A stretch of DNA of 64,000 bases, taken from Leifsonia sp. CL147 (GTDB taxonomy: Bacteria > Actinomycetota > Actinomycetes > Actinomycetales > Microbacteriaceae). Where the stretch lies: the NCBI RefSeq assembly GCF_900114565.1, contig NZ_FOTM01000010.1, forward strand, positions 62,001 through 126,000, read 5' to 3'. The notes beneath the pieces are model-generated. The model did not search any database and was not told the origin of the DNA. It was given only the letters and a program-made list of their open reading frames with translations. The position numbers were made by a program, and so were the translations under genes. Positions 24,438 to 32,990 of the stretch are shown one piece after another (the first letter of the stretch is position 1; every line of letters starts with the position of its first letter).

Positions 24438-24860
24438 ATGTTCCCGTTTCCCCGCGACCCGACGCGCCGAGGCCGGACCGACCCCGCGGTCGGCTCGTTG
24501 CTCGCGGGTGGCATGGCGGGCAGCATCCGGGAGTTCTACGGCCACACCGTCACGTTCGTGCCGGAGGATCTCGTCTACGTCGAGCGCCTGTTCACTGAGC
24601 TGCGCACCGAGGACGGCTTCGTCGGCGACGAGTTCACGCTGCAGAGCCTGGGCTGCCTGATCGGCGAGGTCCTCGTCCAGGCCGATGGGGGCCGGTGGAG
24701 TCAGGTCGCGCGTCACCGCGGCGCTCCCGACCACGCGGACCTCGAGGTCGTCCTCCCCAACGGGCGCGCCGTGGACCCCTTCCAGGCGGCCCACGATTGC
24801 GCGGACGGTGGGGACGGCTCGTCCGTGATCCGTTTCCGTCAGCTCGCGCTCGCCTCCTGA
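24438..24860 (+). CDS. Hypothetical protein, possibly DUF3806-like
   Basis: A 140-residue soluble protein. Central parts VERLFTELRTEDGFVGDEFTLQSLGCLIGEVLV and DLEVVLPNGRAVDPFQAA recall DUF3806-type proteins, but I am not certain. There is no signal peptide, membrane helix or catalytic motif. The -10-like TAGCGT (24425-24430) ends seven bases before the ATG, suggesting a leaderless mRNA. It is a single-gene unit followed by a strong terminator shared with the convergent surface-protein gene. Confidence 0.6.
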   Translation: MFPFPRDPTRRGRTDPAVGSLLAGGMAGSIREFYGHTVTFVPEDLVYVERLFTELRTEDGFVGDEFTLQSLGCLIGEVLVQADGGRWSQVARHRGAPDHADLEVVLPNGRAVDPFQAAHDCADGGDGSSVIRFRQLALAS

Positions 24861-24916
24861 GCCGTCGGTCCGGTTCGACTCGGAGCGCTGTGCGCGGCGG
24901 CGGGGAGCCGCCGCTG

Positions 24917-24960
24917 TGCCGGTGAGGGGGCCCGCCGATCGGCAGGCCCCCTCACCGGCA
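24917..24960. terminator. Bidirectional terminator hairpin
   Basis: Perfect 16-bp stem TGCCGGTGAGGGGGCC (24917-24932) with its complement at 24945-24960 and a 12-base loop. It is placed between the convergent stops at 24860 and 24977. Confidence 0.9.
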
Positions 24961-24976
24961 CTCAGTGCCCGATCCT

Positions 24977-27900
24977 CTACGCCTCGCCCCTGCGGCGACG
25001 GCGGAGGAGGACGAGGATCACCCCGCCGAGCGCCAGGAGAAGGAAGCCGATGGCCACCGCAGGCCCGGAGACGCTGGATCCGGTCTGCGCGAGCCCGGTC
25101 GGTGTGACCGAGACCACCGCCGGCGGGTTCACCGTCACCGAGGCCGTTGACGGGTCGGAGGTGATGGTGCCGCCACCCGGGAGGTCGCCCGTGACCGTGG
25201 CCGTGTTGGTCAACGTGCCGTCGGACAGGTCGGCTGCCACGACCGCGTAGGTGGCGGTGCAGGTGACATCCTCACCCGGTGCGAGGGTGGAGTGGCCGGT
25301 CGGGCAGGTGACGGCCGACAGGACGCCGTGGCCGGAGAAGGCCCCCTCTGTGACGGTCGGGTTCGTGATCGTCACATTGCCGACGTTCTTCACGGCGAAC
25401 GAGTACGTCACGACCTGGCCCGCCGTGGTGATCTGCTTGGTGTCCGCCGTCTTGGCGACGGTGAGCGCGGGGTGCGGGCTCGTCGGGACCGTCACCGTGT
25501 TGGAAGGGACCGGCGGCAGCGGGGTCGTCCCAGGCGGCGGCGTTCCGGTCACCGACGCGGTGTTGGCGATCGAGCCGGCATCCACATCCGCCTGCGTCAC
25601 CGTGTAGGTCGCAGTGCAGGTGAGGTCATCGCCGGGTGCCAGCGCGATGGGCCCGGGCGGGCAGGTGAGCGGCGAGAGGGTGCCGTGACCGGTGAAGCCG
25701 GCGTCCGTCACCTGGGGGTCGGTGATGGTCACGTTGCCGGTGTTGGTCACCACAAAGCTGTACGTGATCACCTGTCCGACTGCGCCGGCCTGCGCGTCCG
25801 CCGACTTCACGAGCGTGAGGGCCGGTGTGCGCGGGATGTCCACCGTGGTCGGGTTGGACGGCACCGGGACCAGCGGGGTCCCGTCAGGCGGGGTTCCGGT
25901 GGCGGTTGCGGTGTTCGTGAGAGTCCCCGCATCCACGTCGGCCTGGGTGACCGTGTAGGTGGCGGTGCAGGTCTCGAACTGGCCTGCGAACAGCGTGCTC
26001 GACGGGCAATCGATCGCCGAGAGCGCTCCGGTGCCGGAGAAGTCCGTGTCAGCGACGCCGACGCCGGTCAGTGTGACGTTTCCGGTGTTGGTCACCACGA
26101 ACGAGTACGTGACCGTGTCGCCGGCCTTCGTGACCTGGGCCGGGTCGGCCGACTTGGCGATCGTGATTCCCGGCTGGGGCGGGGTGGGCACGGTCACCGT
26201 GGAGGGACCCGACGGCACGGGCGTGTTGCCGCCGACCGGGGTGCCCTCGGCCGTCGCAGTGTTGCTGACCGAACCCGAGTTCACATCGGCCGCGGTCAGC
26301 GTGTAGGTGGCTGTGCAGTCGGTCTGGGCTCCTACGGCGAGCGTGGTCACCGGGCAGCTGGGCGCCGACATGGTGCCGGTGCCGGTGAAGGCGCCTTCGT
26401 TCACCGTGACGTTCGTCAGAGGCACGTTGCCGGTGTTGGTGACGACGAAGTGGTACGTGATCACCTGGCCCGGAAGGAACGTGTCGGCTCCGGACGGGTC
26501 GCCGGACTTCACCACGGTCAGCGCGGGCGCAGGAGCCGTGGTCGGGGTCGACGTGGTCGACGGAATGGAGGTGATCGGGGTGTTGTCCGGAGTGGTCCCC
26601 GTCACGGTGGCCGAGTTGTCCACGGCACCGGCCGTGACATCCGCCGCAGTGACCGTGTATACGGCGTCCGCCGCGCAGGTCTCGGTGCCGCCCGCCGGGA
26701 GGGTCGTCTGCGGGCAGGTCACGGAGCCGGCCTTGGCGTCGTTCACGGCGATGCCGGTGAGAGGTACCGCGCCGGTGTTGCTCACGCTGAACGTGTACTG
26801 GATGGTGTCGCCTGCATCGGTGATGCCGTCACCGTTCACATCGACAGGAGCGCCCGCGTGCTTGACCACCGTGAGTCCAGCGGGGGCCGCGGTCGTGGTC
26901 GAGGTGTTGTTGGCCCGGGTCGGGTCCGACTCGTTCGCCGTGACCGTCGCCGTGTTCGAGACGTTGGCGGTCGCTCCCGCTGCGGGTACGGTCGCGGTGA
27001 TCGTGTAGGTCGTTGAGGCTCCCACCAGGGTCCGGCCACCGACGCAACGCACGTTGTTCCCGGTCACCGTGCAGGCGGCATCCGGGGAAGCGACGTTCGT
27101 CAGCGGCGCCGGCACCGTGTCGTCGACCACGAACCCGCTCGAGTTACCCGGGCCGTTGTTGGTGACGGTCAGCTGGTAGGTGACGGTCGCCCCGGGAACC
27201 AGGGCCTGCGGGCCTGTCTTCACGATCGCCAGATCGGTCGGGCTGCCGACAAAGGCAGCACCATCGTTGTTCCCACTGGCCGGGCCGGGGCTCTGCGCCA
27301 CCACGGTGAAGGTCGGTGTCGCAGCCGAGGGATTCGTGACAGCCACCTGGGTGACCAGGCCTGAGATATTCTGCGAGAAGCCGAGGTTGCCGTTTCCGAA
27401 CGTCCACGCTGCGCCGGCGGGATCCGTCGGACCGTTGACGAAGAACGACACCGGGAAGGTGTCCAGTGCTCCGGTAGTGGGGTTGATCCGGATCATCTCC
27501 GAACCGGTTGCCGTAGGGGCTTGTCCCCAGAAGTAGCCCTTCGCGTAGGCCATATCTGCCGCGGGCATCGCCGACGAGAGCGCCACCGTGCGCACCACAG
27601 CGCCAGTCGTCGGGTTGACCGCGAGCATGACCGTGCTTGGCGGGGCGCTCGAGGCGAGATAGAGAAGGCCATCGGCCCCGAACGCTCCAACGTTCCAGCT
27701 GGTGCCCGGATCGTAGACGGACGTGCCCACCCGGGTCAGGACACCACCCTGACCGATCCGCACCAGAGAATTCGTCGGGAGAGCCGCAGTGCTGGGCGAG
27801 CTCACGATGCCGTACAGGTAGTTGTCGGCCGTGTTGTACGAGATCGCGTTATACGCAACGGGCGAGGTCGGGCCCTCAGGCTGGAACGACACCGTTCCCG

Positions 27901-28168
27901 ACGAATCCGTCGTCGCCTCGAAAAGCCCCGTCGGTATCCCCTGTGCGACGAAGACCAACGGGTCAGCGACGGGGAACGGGTCCCCCGGGGCGGCAGTTGC
28001 GGGCGCGGCGGCCAGCGTGGTCCCGGCCAGGACGGAGCCCAGCACGGCCAGAGTCCCCACGAACGCGGAAAGCCGCATCCGCCCCGACCGCAACAGCGGG
28101 AGTCCCCCGCGTCGGTCCGTCGGTCGCTGTCGTGTCCTCTGCCCTCTGTGCACGCTGATCCCCTTCAT
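24977..28168 (-). CDS. Wall-anchored surface protein: propeller-like head, DUF11 and five DUF7507-like repeats, LAQTG
   Basis: A 1063-residue surface protein. The signal peptide lies at about residues 31-60 (RLSAFVGTLAVLGSVLAGTTLAAAPATAA, quoted in pieces: RLSAFVGTLAVLG, SVLAG, TTLAAAP). A propeller-like N-terminal domain spans about 62-310. Then come one DUF11 domain (about 313-430) and five repeats of about 115 residues, each opening LT-V-K and containing ITYSFVVTNTGNV and CTATYTVTQADVDAG. The C-terminus is LAQTG, a hydrophobic helix and RRRRRG, a sorting signal of the LAxTG type used by class E sortases. The repeats would form a stalk exposing the head domain. No sortase gene is present in the window. 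The ATG at 28168 gives a long basic n-region; the later ATG at residue 31 is an alternative start. Confidence 0.85.
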   Translation of the reverse strand: MKGISVHRGQRTRQRPTDRRGGLPLLRSGRMRLSAFVGTLAVLGSVLAGTTLAAAPATAAPGDPFPVADPLVFVAQGIPTGLFEATTDSSGTVSFQPEGPTSPVAYNAISYNTADNYLYGIVSSPSTAALPTNSLVRIGQGGVLTRVGTSVYDPGTSWNVGAFGADGLLYLASSAPPSTVMLAVNPTTGAVVRTVALSSAMPAADMAYAKGYFWGQAPTATGSEMIRINPTTGALDTFPVSFFVNGPTDPAGAAWTFGNGNLGFSQNISGLVTQVAVTNPSAATPTFTVVAQSPGPASGNNDGAAFVGSPTDLAIVKTGPQALVPGATVTYQLTVTNNGPGNSSGFVVDDTVPAPLTNVASPDAACTVTGNNVRCVGGRTLVGASTTYTITATVPAAGATANVSNTATVTANESDPTRANNTSTTTAAPAGLTVVKHAGAPVDVNGDGITDAGDTIQYTFSVSNTGAVPLTGIAVNDAKAGSVTCPQTTLPAGGTETCAADAVYTVTAADVTAGAVDNSATVTGTTPDNTPITSIPSTTSTPTTAPAPALTVVKSGDPSGADTFLPGQVITYHFVVTNTGNVPLTNVTVNEGAFTGTGTMSAPSCPVTTLAVGAQTDCTATYTLTAADVNSGSVSNTATAEGTPVGGNTPVPSGPSTVTVPTPPQPGITIAKSADPAQVTKAGDTVTYSFVVTNTGNVTLTGVGVADTDFSGTGALSAIDCPSSTLFAGQFETCTATYTVTQADVDAGTLTNTATATGTPPDGTPLVPVPSNPTTVDIPRTPALTLVKSADAQAGAVGQVITYSFVVTNTGNVTITDPQVTDAGFTGHGTLSPLTCPPGPIALAPGDDLTCTATYTVTQADVDAGSIANTASVTGTPPPGTTPLPPVPSNTVTVPTSPHPALTVAKTADTKQITTAGQVVTYSFAVKNVGNVTITNPTVTEGAFSGHGVLSAVTCPTGHSTLAPGEDVTCTATYAVVAADLSDGTLTNTATVTGDLPGGGTITSDPSTASVTVNPPAVVSVTPTGLAQTGSSVSGPAVAIGFLLLALGGVILVLLRRRRRGEA

Positions 28169-28338
28169 GTCGTCGCGCGACCTCGATTGACTACTGGTCG
28201 AAGCGGCGTTCTCAGAACGTCCCGGCGGAAGTGTCGGCTTCCGCTGGGCTCAAGCTAAGCGCAAACCGCGGCATCCCGAACGGTTTTCACCCCGGCTTCA
28301 CCCTGGGTGCCCTGGGCGCTGCGGCCACCGCTCGGGTG

Positions 28339-28391
28339 TTGACGCGAGCCTCCCGCCGCCGTACATTCGTATTCAACAAATACGTTGAATA
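28339..28391 (+). promoter_or_regulatory. Promoter with overlapping palindromic operator
   Basis: -35 TTGACG (28339-28344), a 17-bp spacer, and -10 TACATT (28362-28367). A perfect inverted repeat follows immediately: TATTCAAC-N6-GTTGAATA (28370-28391). An operator at the start site points to repression by a TetR/MarR-sized dimer encoded elsewhere. Confidence 0.75.
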
Positions 28392-28408
28392 AGGATCGGG
28401 TGGGCATC

Positions 28409-29023
28409 ATGACACGCATCGTCGCGGACATCTCCGTCTCGCTGGACGGCTTCGTCACCGGCCCGAACGTCGGCCCCGAGAACGGGATGGGAGACGGAGG
28501 GATGGCGCTGCACGAGTGGGCCTTCTCCGACGACCCGGACGAAGCGAGGGTGGTGCACGAGGGCACGCAACGGTCGGGAGCCGTCGTGCTGGGCCGGCAT
28601 CTGTTCGACCTGGTGGACGGGCCGGGGGGATGGAGCGACGACGTGGGATACGGCGCTCGCGAGGTCGGGAAGCCCGCGTTCGTGGTCGTCACCAGCACCC
28701 CGCCCGCGTCCGTCCGGCTGACCGGCCTCGACTGGACGTTCGTCACCACCGGGCTACCGGATGCGATCGCGGCGGCCCGCACCCGGGCCGAGGCGGCCTC
28801 CGCCGATCGAGGCGCGGACCTCGACGTGGTCCTCATGGGCGGCGGCGCACTGATCGGCTCCGCGGTGTCCGCGGGACTGGCCGACGTCCTGGTGCTGCAC
28901 CTGGCGCCCGTCCTCCTCGGATCGGGCACACCGCTCTTCGTGCAGGGCGCGCCCCGCACCCTCCGCCAGGTCTCGTCCGTCGCCACGCCGAACGCGACCC
29001 ACCTCACCTACGACTTCCACTGA
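28409..29023 (+). CDS. RibD C-terminal domain (dihydrofolate-reductase-like) protein
   Basis: A 204-residue protein. MTRIVADISVSLDGFVTG, the central GAVVLGRHLFD and the C-terminal DVVLMGGGALIGSAVSAGLADVLVLHLAPVLLGSG show the RibD_C fold of NADPH-dependent reductases. Members act on pteridine-like or unknown small molecules; stand-alone actinobacterial copies are usually unassigned. The ATG at 28409 is where family similarity begins. The gene has a strong promoter with a perfect palindromic operator at the start site, so it is likely inducible. Confidence 0.82.
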   Translation: MTRIVADISVSLDGFVTGPNVGPENGMGDGGMALHEWAFSDDPDEARVVHEGTQRSGAVVLGRHLFDLVDGPGGWSDDVGYGAREVGKPAFVVVTSTPPASVRLTGLDWTFVTTGLPDAIAAARTRAEAASADRGADLDVVLMGGGALIGSAVSAGLADVLVLHLAPVLLGSGTPLFVQGAPRTLRQVSSVATPNATHLTYDFH

Positions 29024-29119
29024 GCGACGCCGCACGAGTCCCGTCTCACCGACCCGACCCGACCCTCCGCCTTCGTGTCTTCGTCTGCTCGCGCCTTCGT
29101 CTGGTCACGCCTTCGTGTA

Positions 29120-29351
29120 GGGAACGGAGGAACATCCCGCCCTCAGGACCGACCGCAACCTCCGTTGCCTGTCGACACGCCGCCCCACCGCGTCAACTTC
29201 CTCCGTTTCCGGCTGGGCCACACCGCGGGATACGCGCGAGCCACGCCCCGTCATCCGGTCGGGAACGGAGGATATGACCGCCGACACGCCGACGTCGAGC
29301 CGGAAACGGAGGCGTCCACGCAGGATGCGCGTCGACGGCACCTCCGCTTCC
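29120..29351. repeat. Symmetric array of six GGNAACGGAGG words
   Basis: The words lie at 29120-29130 (+), 29159-29169 (-), 29200-29210 (-), 29261-29271 (+), 29302-29312 (+) and 29341-29351 (-); the last has one deviation (GGAAGCGGAGG). Start-to-start spacings are 39, 41, 61, 41 and 39 bp, so the array is mirror-symmetric in both position and orientation. Confidence 0.85.
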
Positions 29352-29392
29352 AACCACAGGCTTGGGAGGGTGCTGCGAGCGCTGCCGAGCCA

Positions 29393-29428
29393 GTCAGCGG
29401 TGCCGGGTCAGTCAGCGGTGCCGGGTCA
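29393..29428. repeat. Two perfect 18-bp tandem copies
   Basis: GTCAGCGGTGCCGGGTCA occurs twice head to tail (29393-29410 and 29411-29428), 14 bp beyond the stop of the KDPG aldolase gene. Confidence 0.9.
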
Positions 29429-29442
29429 GGCGCCGCGGCGAG

Positions 29443-30078
29443 TCAGCCCCGGCGCGCGACGCCGTCCGCCGCCGCGCCGCTGAACTCCCGCGCGCGCGCC
29501 GTCACCGCATCCCATTCGGCCGCCTCGATGTCCGCCGCGCTCACCACGCTCGACCCGGCCGTCACGGCGAGGGCGCCGGCGCGCATCCACTCGGCGGCGT
29601 TCGCCGCGTGCAGCCCGCCGGAGGGCACCAGCGGCACGCGGGGCAGCGGACCGTGCAGGTCCTTCAGGTACTGGGGTCCGACCAGGGAGGCCGGGAAGAT
29701 CTTGACCGCGGCGGCGCCGAGTCCGACGGCCCTCATCACCTCGGTCGGCGTCAATGCGCCGAGCAGGATGGGCACCCCCGCCTCGCGGGCGACGGCGGCG
29801 GCATCCTCCTGAATCCCGGGAGTCACCAGGAACCGCGCCCCCGCGTGGATGGCCGCCTCGGCGCTCGCCGCATCGGTGACGGTCCCCGCACCCACCACCA
29901 CGCCGGGCAACTCCGCGGCCGCCGAGATCACCTCCTCGACACCCGGAGTCGTGAACGTGAACTCGATCACGCGGATGCCGCCTGCGGCGAGCGCGGCGCA
30001 CAGGGCGATCGGGTCGTCGATGCGCGGAGCGCGGATGACCGCGAGGGCGTGGTCCGCCGCGAGCGTCTCGATGAGCAT
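29443..30078 (-). CDS. eda: 2-dehydro-3-deoxyphosphogluconate (KDPG/KHG) aldolase
   Basis: A 211-residue class I aldolase. RVIEFTFTTPG carries the catalytic Glu, VVGAGTV and FLVTPGIQ bind phosphate/substrate, and AVKIFPAS carries the Schiff-base Lys. PLVPSGGLHAAN completes the barrel. It cleaves KDPG to pyruvate and glyceraldehyde 3-phosphate. It is transcribed divergently from the KDG-kinase gene across a 92-bp region with palindromes probably bound by the neighbouring IclR protein, making a KDG/KDPG catabolic module. Confidence 0.9.
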   Translation of the reverse strand: MLIETLAADHALAVIRAPRIDDPIALCAALAAGGIRVIEFTFTTPGVEEVISAAAELPGVVVGAGTVTDAASAEAAIHAGARFLVTPGIQEDAAAVAREAGVPILLGALTPTEVMRAVGLGAAAVKIFPASLVGPQYLKDLHGPLPRVPLVPSGGLHAANAAEWMRAGALAVTAGSSVVSAADIEAAEWDAVTARAREFSGAAADGVARRG

Positions 30079-30091
30079 GGTCTCCTCTTTC

Positions 30092-30117
30092 GTTGCGTCA
30101 TATGCAACGCACGTTGC
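30092..30117. promoter_or_regulatory. Overlapping operator palindromes between eda and KDG kinase
   Basis: GTTGC-N7-GCAAC (30092-30108) overlaps GCAACG-CA-CGTTGC (30104-30117). Both share the GCAAC half-site, giving three half-sites at near-regular spacing. This is a likely binding site for the IclR regulator encoded at 31196, controlling both directions. Confidence 0.65.
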
Positions 30118-30170
30118 GTGATGTGCGCATCCTGTCTACCATGCCAGGAGGCGAACGAGGAAGGACCAGC

Positions 30171-31199
30171 ATGGATCCGCACGGCGCACCGCACGTCACG
30201 ATCGGCGAGGCGATGGTCGTGCTGTACCCCGAGGGGCATCGTCCCCTTGCCGAGGCCGAGGCGTTCGGCTCGGATGTCGGCGGAGCCGAGTTCAACGTCG
30301 CCACCTCTCTCGCACGCCTCGGCGTGCCGACCGCGTGGCTCTCGCGGCTCGGCGATGACGGATTCGGGGAGCGAATCCGGAACGCCGCCGCAGAGTACGG
30401 AGTGGATGCCTCCACGGTGGAACGCGACGCCACGCGCCCGACGGGCCTGTACATCAAGGAGTCGACGCTCGGCCCCGCCGGCCACACCACGCGGATGCAC
30501 TACTACCGCCGCGGCTCGGCCGCCTCCGCCATCGGCTTCGAGACGTTCGCAACGGGGTCCGCCGCCGCGCTGCTCCGGAGCGCCGCGCTCGTCCACACCT
30601 CCGGCATCACCGCTGCTCTCGCGCCGAGTGTCGCGTCCGCGGTCGCCCGGCTGCGCGAGGTGGTCGGCCCGGGCACGGTGCTGAGCGTCGACCTCAACTT
30701 CCGTCCGCGATTGTGGCAGGACAGGGACACCGCCGCTCTGGATGCGCTCGTCGGCCGGGCCGACCTGCTCTTCGCCGGCCGCGACGAGGCCGAAGCCCAC
30801 TTCGGTCATGCCGATCCGGAGCGCTTCTTCGCCGGCAACCCGCAGCTGACGACGCTCGTCCTGAAGGACGACGTCCGCGCGGCCGCCGTCCACCGGCGCG
30901 ACGGCGGCGTCAGCACCGTCCCGTGCCTGATGGTGGACGTGGTGGAGCCGGTGGGAGCGGGCGATGCCTTCGCTGCCGGTTTCCTCTGCGGGAGGGCCGA
31001 GGGCCGGGACGACGTCGCCTCCCTCCGCCTGGGCCACGCCCTCGCCGCCCTCGCCCTGATCGCGCACGGCGACCGTCCGGTCACCGTTCCCAGCCGGGCG
31101 GAGCGCGCCCGGATCGCAGCAGCGAGCGACGACGAATGGTCGCGCTGGAGGGTGCACGCGGGCGCCCTCCCGTGGCGCGACTCCGAGGCCGTCTCATGA
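30171..31199 (+). CDS. kdgK: PfkB-family sugar kinase, probable 2-keto-3-deoxygluconate kinase
   Basis: A 342-residue ribokinase-fold enzyme: GGAEFNVATSLARLGVPTAWLSRLGDDGFGERI at the start, the substrate/lid region, and the PfkB signature VEPVGAGDAFAAGFLCG with the catalytic Asp of GAGDAF. Placement opposite a KDPG aldolase and before an IclR regulator supports phosphorylation of 2-keto-3-deoxygluconate to KDPG. The ATG at 30171 has GAGGAAGGA upstream, and earlier in-frame ATGs fall in the operator. Its stop overlaps the start of the regulator (ATGA). Confidence 0.85.
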   Translation: MDPHGAPHVTIGEAMVVLYPEGHRPLAEAEAFGSDVGGAEFNVATSLARLGVPTAWLSRLGDDGFGERIRNAAAEYGVDASTVERDATRPTGLYIKESTLGPAGHTTRMHYYRRGSAASAIGFETFATGSAAALLRSAALVHTSGITAALAPSVASAVARLREVVGPGTVLSVDLNFRPRLWQDRDTAALDALVGRADLLFAGRDEAEAHFGHADPERFFAGNPQLTTLVLKDDVRAAAVHRRDGGVSTVPCLMVDVVEPVGAGDAFAAGFLCGRAEGRDDVASLRLGHALAALALIAHGDRPVTVPSRAERARIAAASDDEWSRWRVHAGALPWRDSEAVS

Positions 31200-31996
31200 G
31201 TCAGTCCACCGGCAGGGCCCTCGACCTCCTCGACCTGATCGCGCACGGGGTGGTCGGCCTGGATGCGCTCGCCGCCCGGCTCGAGGTCCACAAGAGCACG
31301 GTGCTCCGCCTCCTGCAGACGATGGAGGATCGCGGGTACGTCACCCACGACAGCGCACACCGCTACAGCGTCGGGCCGGCCGTCTTCGCGCTGGCCGGCG
31401 CAGCGCTCGACGCCGTGGATGTGCGCGCCGTCGCCGCCCCTGCCCTCCGGGAGCTGGGCGCGGAGACCGGCCAGACCATCCACTTGGCGACCTATCGCGC
31501 GGGCGTGGCGACCTACGTGGACAAGGTCGAGTCGCAGCAGCCCCTCCGCATGTACTCGCACGTGGGGCTCGCGGCTCCCCTGCATGCCACCGCGGTCGGG
31601 AAGGTCCTGCTCGGCGGATTGGATGAGGACGAGCGTCGCCGGGTCGTCTCCGGGATCGAGCTGCCGCGGTTCACGGATCGCACCATCACCACCCCCGACG
31701 CCCTGCTCGCGGAGGTGCAGCGCAGCGCCGAGCGCGGCTGGGCCGAAGACCACCAGGAGCACGAGACCTTCATGAACTGCGTCGGCGCGCCGGTTTTCGG
31801 GCCGGATGGACGCATCGCCGCGGCGGTCTCGATCTCGGTGCCGACCGTCGTGCTGCCGTACGAGGGCGTGCTCGGGCTGCTGCCCGCCCTGCACGCGACG
31901 ACCGCGCGGGTGTCTGCGGCGCTCGGGTCGCGCGCTCTGGATTCGCCTGCTCCGGATTCGCTCGCCCCTGTGTCGCGCATTCTCAGCGAGGGGTGA
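31196..31996 (+). CDS. IclR-family regulator, KdgR-like
   Basis: A 266-residue regulator. The N-terminal winged helix ([35 protein letters not shown]) is followed by the IclR effector domain with [11 protein letters not shown]-like sequence, [14 protein letters not shown], and [23 protein letters not shown]. It is translationally coupled to the KDG kinase and probably represses the divergent eda/kinase promoters until KDG or KDPG accumulates. The last codons lie in a perfect 21-bp tandem duplication; the Ser/Ala/Pro-rich tail (residues 243-266) is not conserved in the family. Confidence 0.85.
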   Translation: MSQSTGRALDLLDLIAHGVVGLDALAARLEVHKSTVLRLLQTMEDRGYVTHDSAHRYSVGPAVFALAGAALDAVDVRAVAAPALRELGAETGQTIHLATYRAGVATYVDKVESQQPLRMYSHVGLAAPLHATAVGKVLLGGLDEDERRRVVSGIELPRFTDRTITTPDALLAEVQRSAERGWAEDHQEHETFMNCVGAPVFGPDGRIAAAVSISVPTVVLPYEGVLGLLPALHATTARVSAALGSRALDSPAPDSLAPVSRILSEG

Positions 31997-32017
31997 CGCA
32001 TTCTCAGCGAGGGGTGA
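31976..32017 (+). repeat. 21-bp tandem duplication spanning the IclR stop codon
   Basis: Two perfect copies (31976-31996, 31997-32017) beginning CGCATTCTCAGCGAG and ending GGGTGA. The first supplies the stop of the IclR gene, and the second places GAGGGGTGA directly before panD as its ribosome-binding site. Confidence 0.92.
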
Positions 32018-32021
32018 TTGG

Positions 32022-32441
32022 ATGGACGCCGTGCTGCGCACCATGTTCAAGTCCAAGATCCACCGCGCGACGATCACGCACGCGGACCTGCACTACGTGG
32101 GTTCGCTGACCGTCGATCTCGACCTCATGGAGGCCGCCGATCTCCTGCCCGGCGAGCAGGTCGCCGTGGTGGATGTGACCAACGGCTCCCGCTTCGAGAC
32201 GTACCTGATCGCGGGCGAGCGCGGCAGCGGCGTCATGGGTGTCAACGGAGCGGCCGCGCACCTCGCCGAGATCGGCGACACCGTGATCGTCATCTCCTAC
32301 GCGCAGCTCGACAACGCCGAAGCGCGGGCCTTCGTCCCGGTCGTGGTGCACGTGGATGCGGCCAACCGCATCGTCGCCCTCGGCACCGACCCCGCCGAGG
32401 CACTCACGCCGGACGAGCAGCGCCCGCCCTTCGCCCTGTAG
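32022..32441 (+). CDS. panD: Aspartate 1-decarboxylase
   Basis: A 139-residue pyruvoyl enzyme precursor. [13 protein letters not shown] contains the self-cleavage site Gly27-Ser28, which generates the pyruvoyl group. [19 protein letters not shown] and GVNGAAAHL are conserved, and the C-terminus has the usual ISYAQ. It makes beta-alanine from aspartate for pantothenate synthesis. It lies 25 bp behind the IclR gene. No panB or panC is adjacent. Confidence 0.93.
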   Translation: MDAVLRTMFKSKIHRATITHADLHYVGSLTVDLDLMEAADLLPGEQVAVVDVTNGSRFETYLIAGERGSGVMGVNGAAAHLAEIGDTVIVISYAQLDNAEARAFVPVVVHVDAANRIVALGTDPAEALTPDEQRPPFAL

Positions 32442-32455
32442 CCGCCGATTCGTTC

Positions 32456-32887
32456 TCAGCTTTCGAGCACGGACTTCAGCGTCGACAGCTGACCGACCTC
32501 CGCGGTCATCGTCTTCTGGATGGCCCCGCTCATCAGCTTCAGGAGCCCCGTCGGCTCGAGGTCCAGCGTGAACCGGACGCGGGTCCCGTCCCCGTCCGGC
32601 GTCAGCGTGTACTCGCCTGTCGGTCGCGCGGGTCCCGCGATCACCGAGAAGCCGAGCCGTTCCCCGGGGACCGCGGAGGTGATGCGGTAGTCGCCGGCGA
32701 TGGGGCGTCCACCGGGCCCGGTGAGCGTCTGGGCGTACACGGCATCCACTTCGCCCGGCGTGCCGCTGCGGAGCTCGATGGACTTCACCCCGGTCCGCCA
32801 GCGCGGGTTGTTCGTCCCGTCCGCGAGGAACGCGAACACCGCATCCGGTGTCCTCGCGATCGTGATCGTGTTCTCTGCGTGTGCCAC
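32456..32887 (-). CDS. SRPBCC-family (polyketide cyclase/START-like) protein
   Basis: A 143-residue helix-grip protein: ITIARTPDAVFAFLADGTNNPRWRTGVKSIEL, YRITSAVPGERLGFSVIAGP, GTRVRFTLDLEPTG and a long C-terminal helix. Members bind hydrophobic ligands in a cavity; the ligand here is unknown. I start it at the GTG at 32887, preceded by GAAGGG at six bases. An ATG at 32920 would add charged residues. It converges on panD with a 14-bp gap. Confidence 0.75.
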   Translation of the reverse strand: MAHAENTITIARTPDAVFAFLADGTNNPRWRTGVKSIELRSGTPGEVDAVYAQTLTGPGGRPIAGDYRITSAVPGERLGFSVIAGPARPTGEYTLTPDGDGTRVRFTLDLEPTGLLKLMSGAIQKTMTAEVGQLSTLKSVLES

Positions 32888-32990
32888 ATCGGCCCTTCGA
32901 TCGTGCTCGGTGCTTCTCATTGTGGCCGCATCCGCCACCGATGGATGCGGAATGGCCAGAACGGAATCAGCACGTCTAAAAAAGTATTTC

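Larger units (their letters stand above)
29024..29442. other. Intergenic region with arrayed GGNAACGGAGG words
   Basis: About 420 bp between a plus-strand and a convergent minus-strand gene. It begins with CCTTCGT-type repeats (29069-29118), continues with the six-word array described separately, and ends with two 18-bp tandem copies. Several frames are open here, as expected of high-GC DNA, but none has a plausible start, family similarity or codon pattern. Confidence 0.6.

Noticed and set aside
29120-29351. Integron or attachment site for a mobile element
   Set aside because: No integrase or transposase lies in the window, and the words are too short and symmetric in position to be recombination sites of a known type.
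29105-29353. Minus-strand ORF of 82 codons in the GGNAACGGAGG region
   Set aside because: No plausible start context or family similarity; composition follows the arrayed words rather than a codon pattern.
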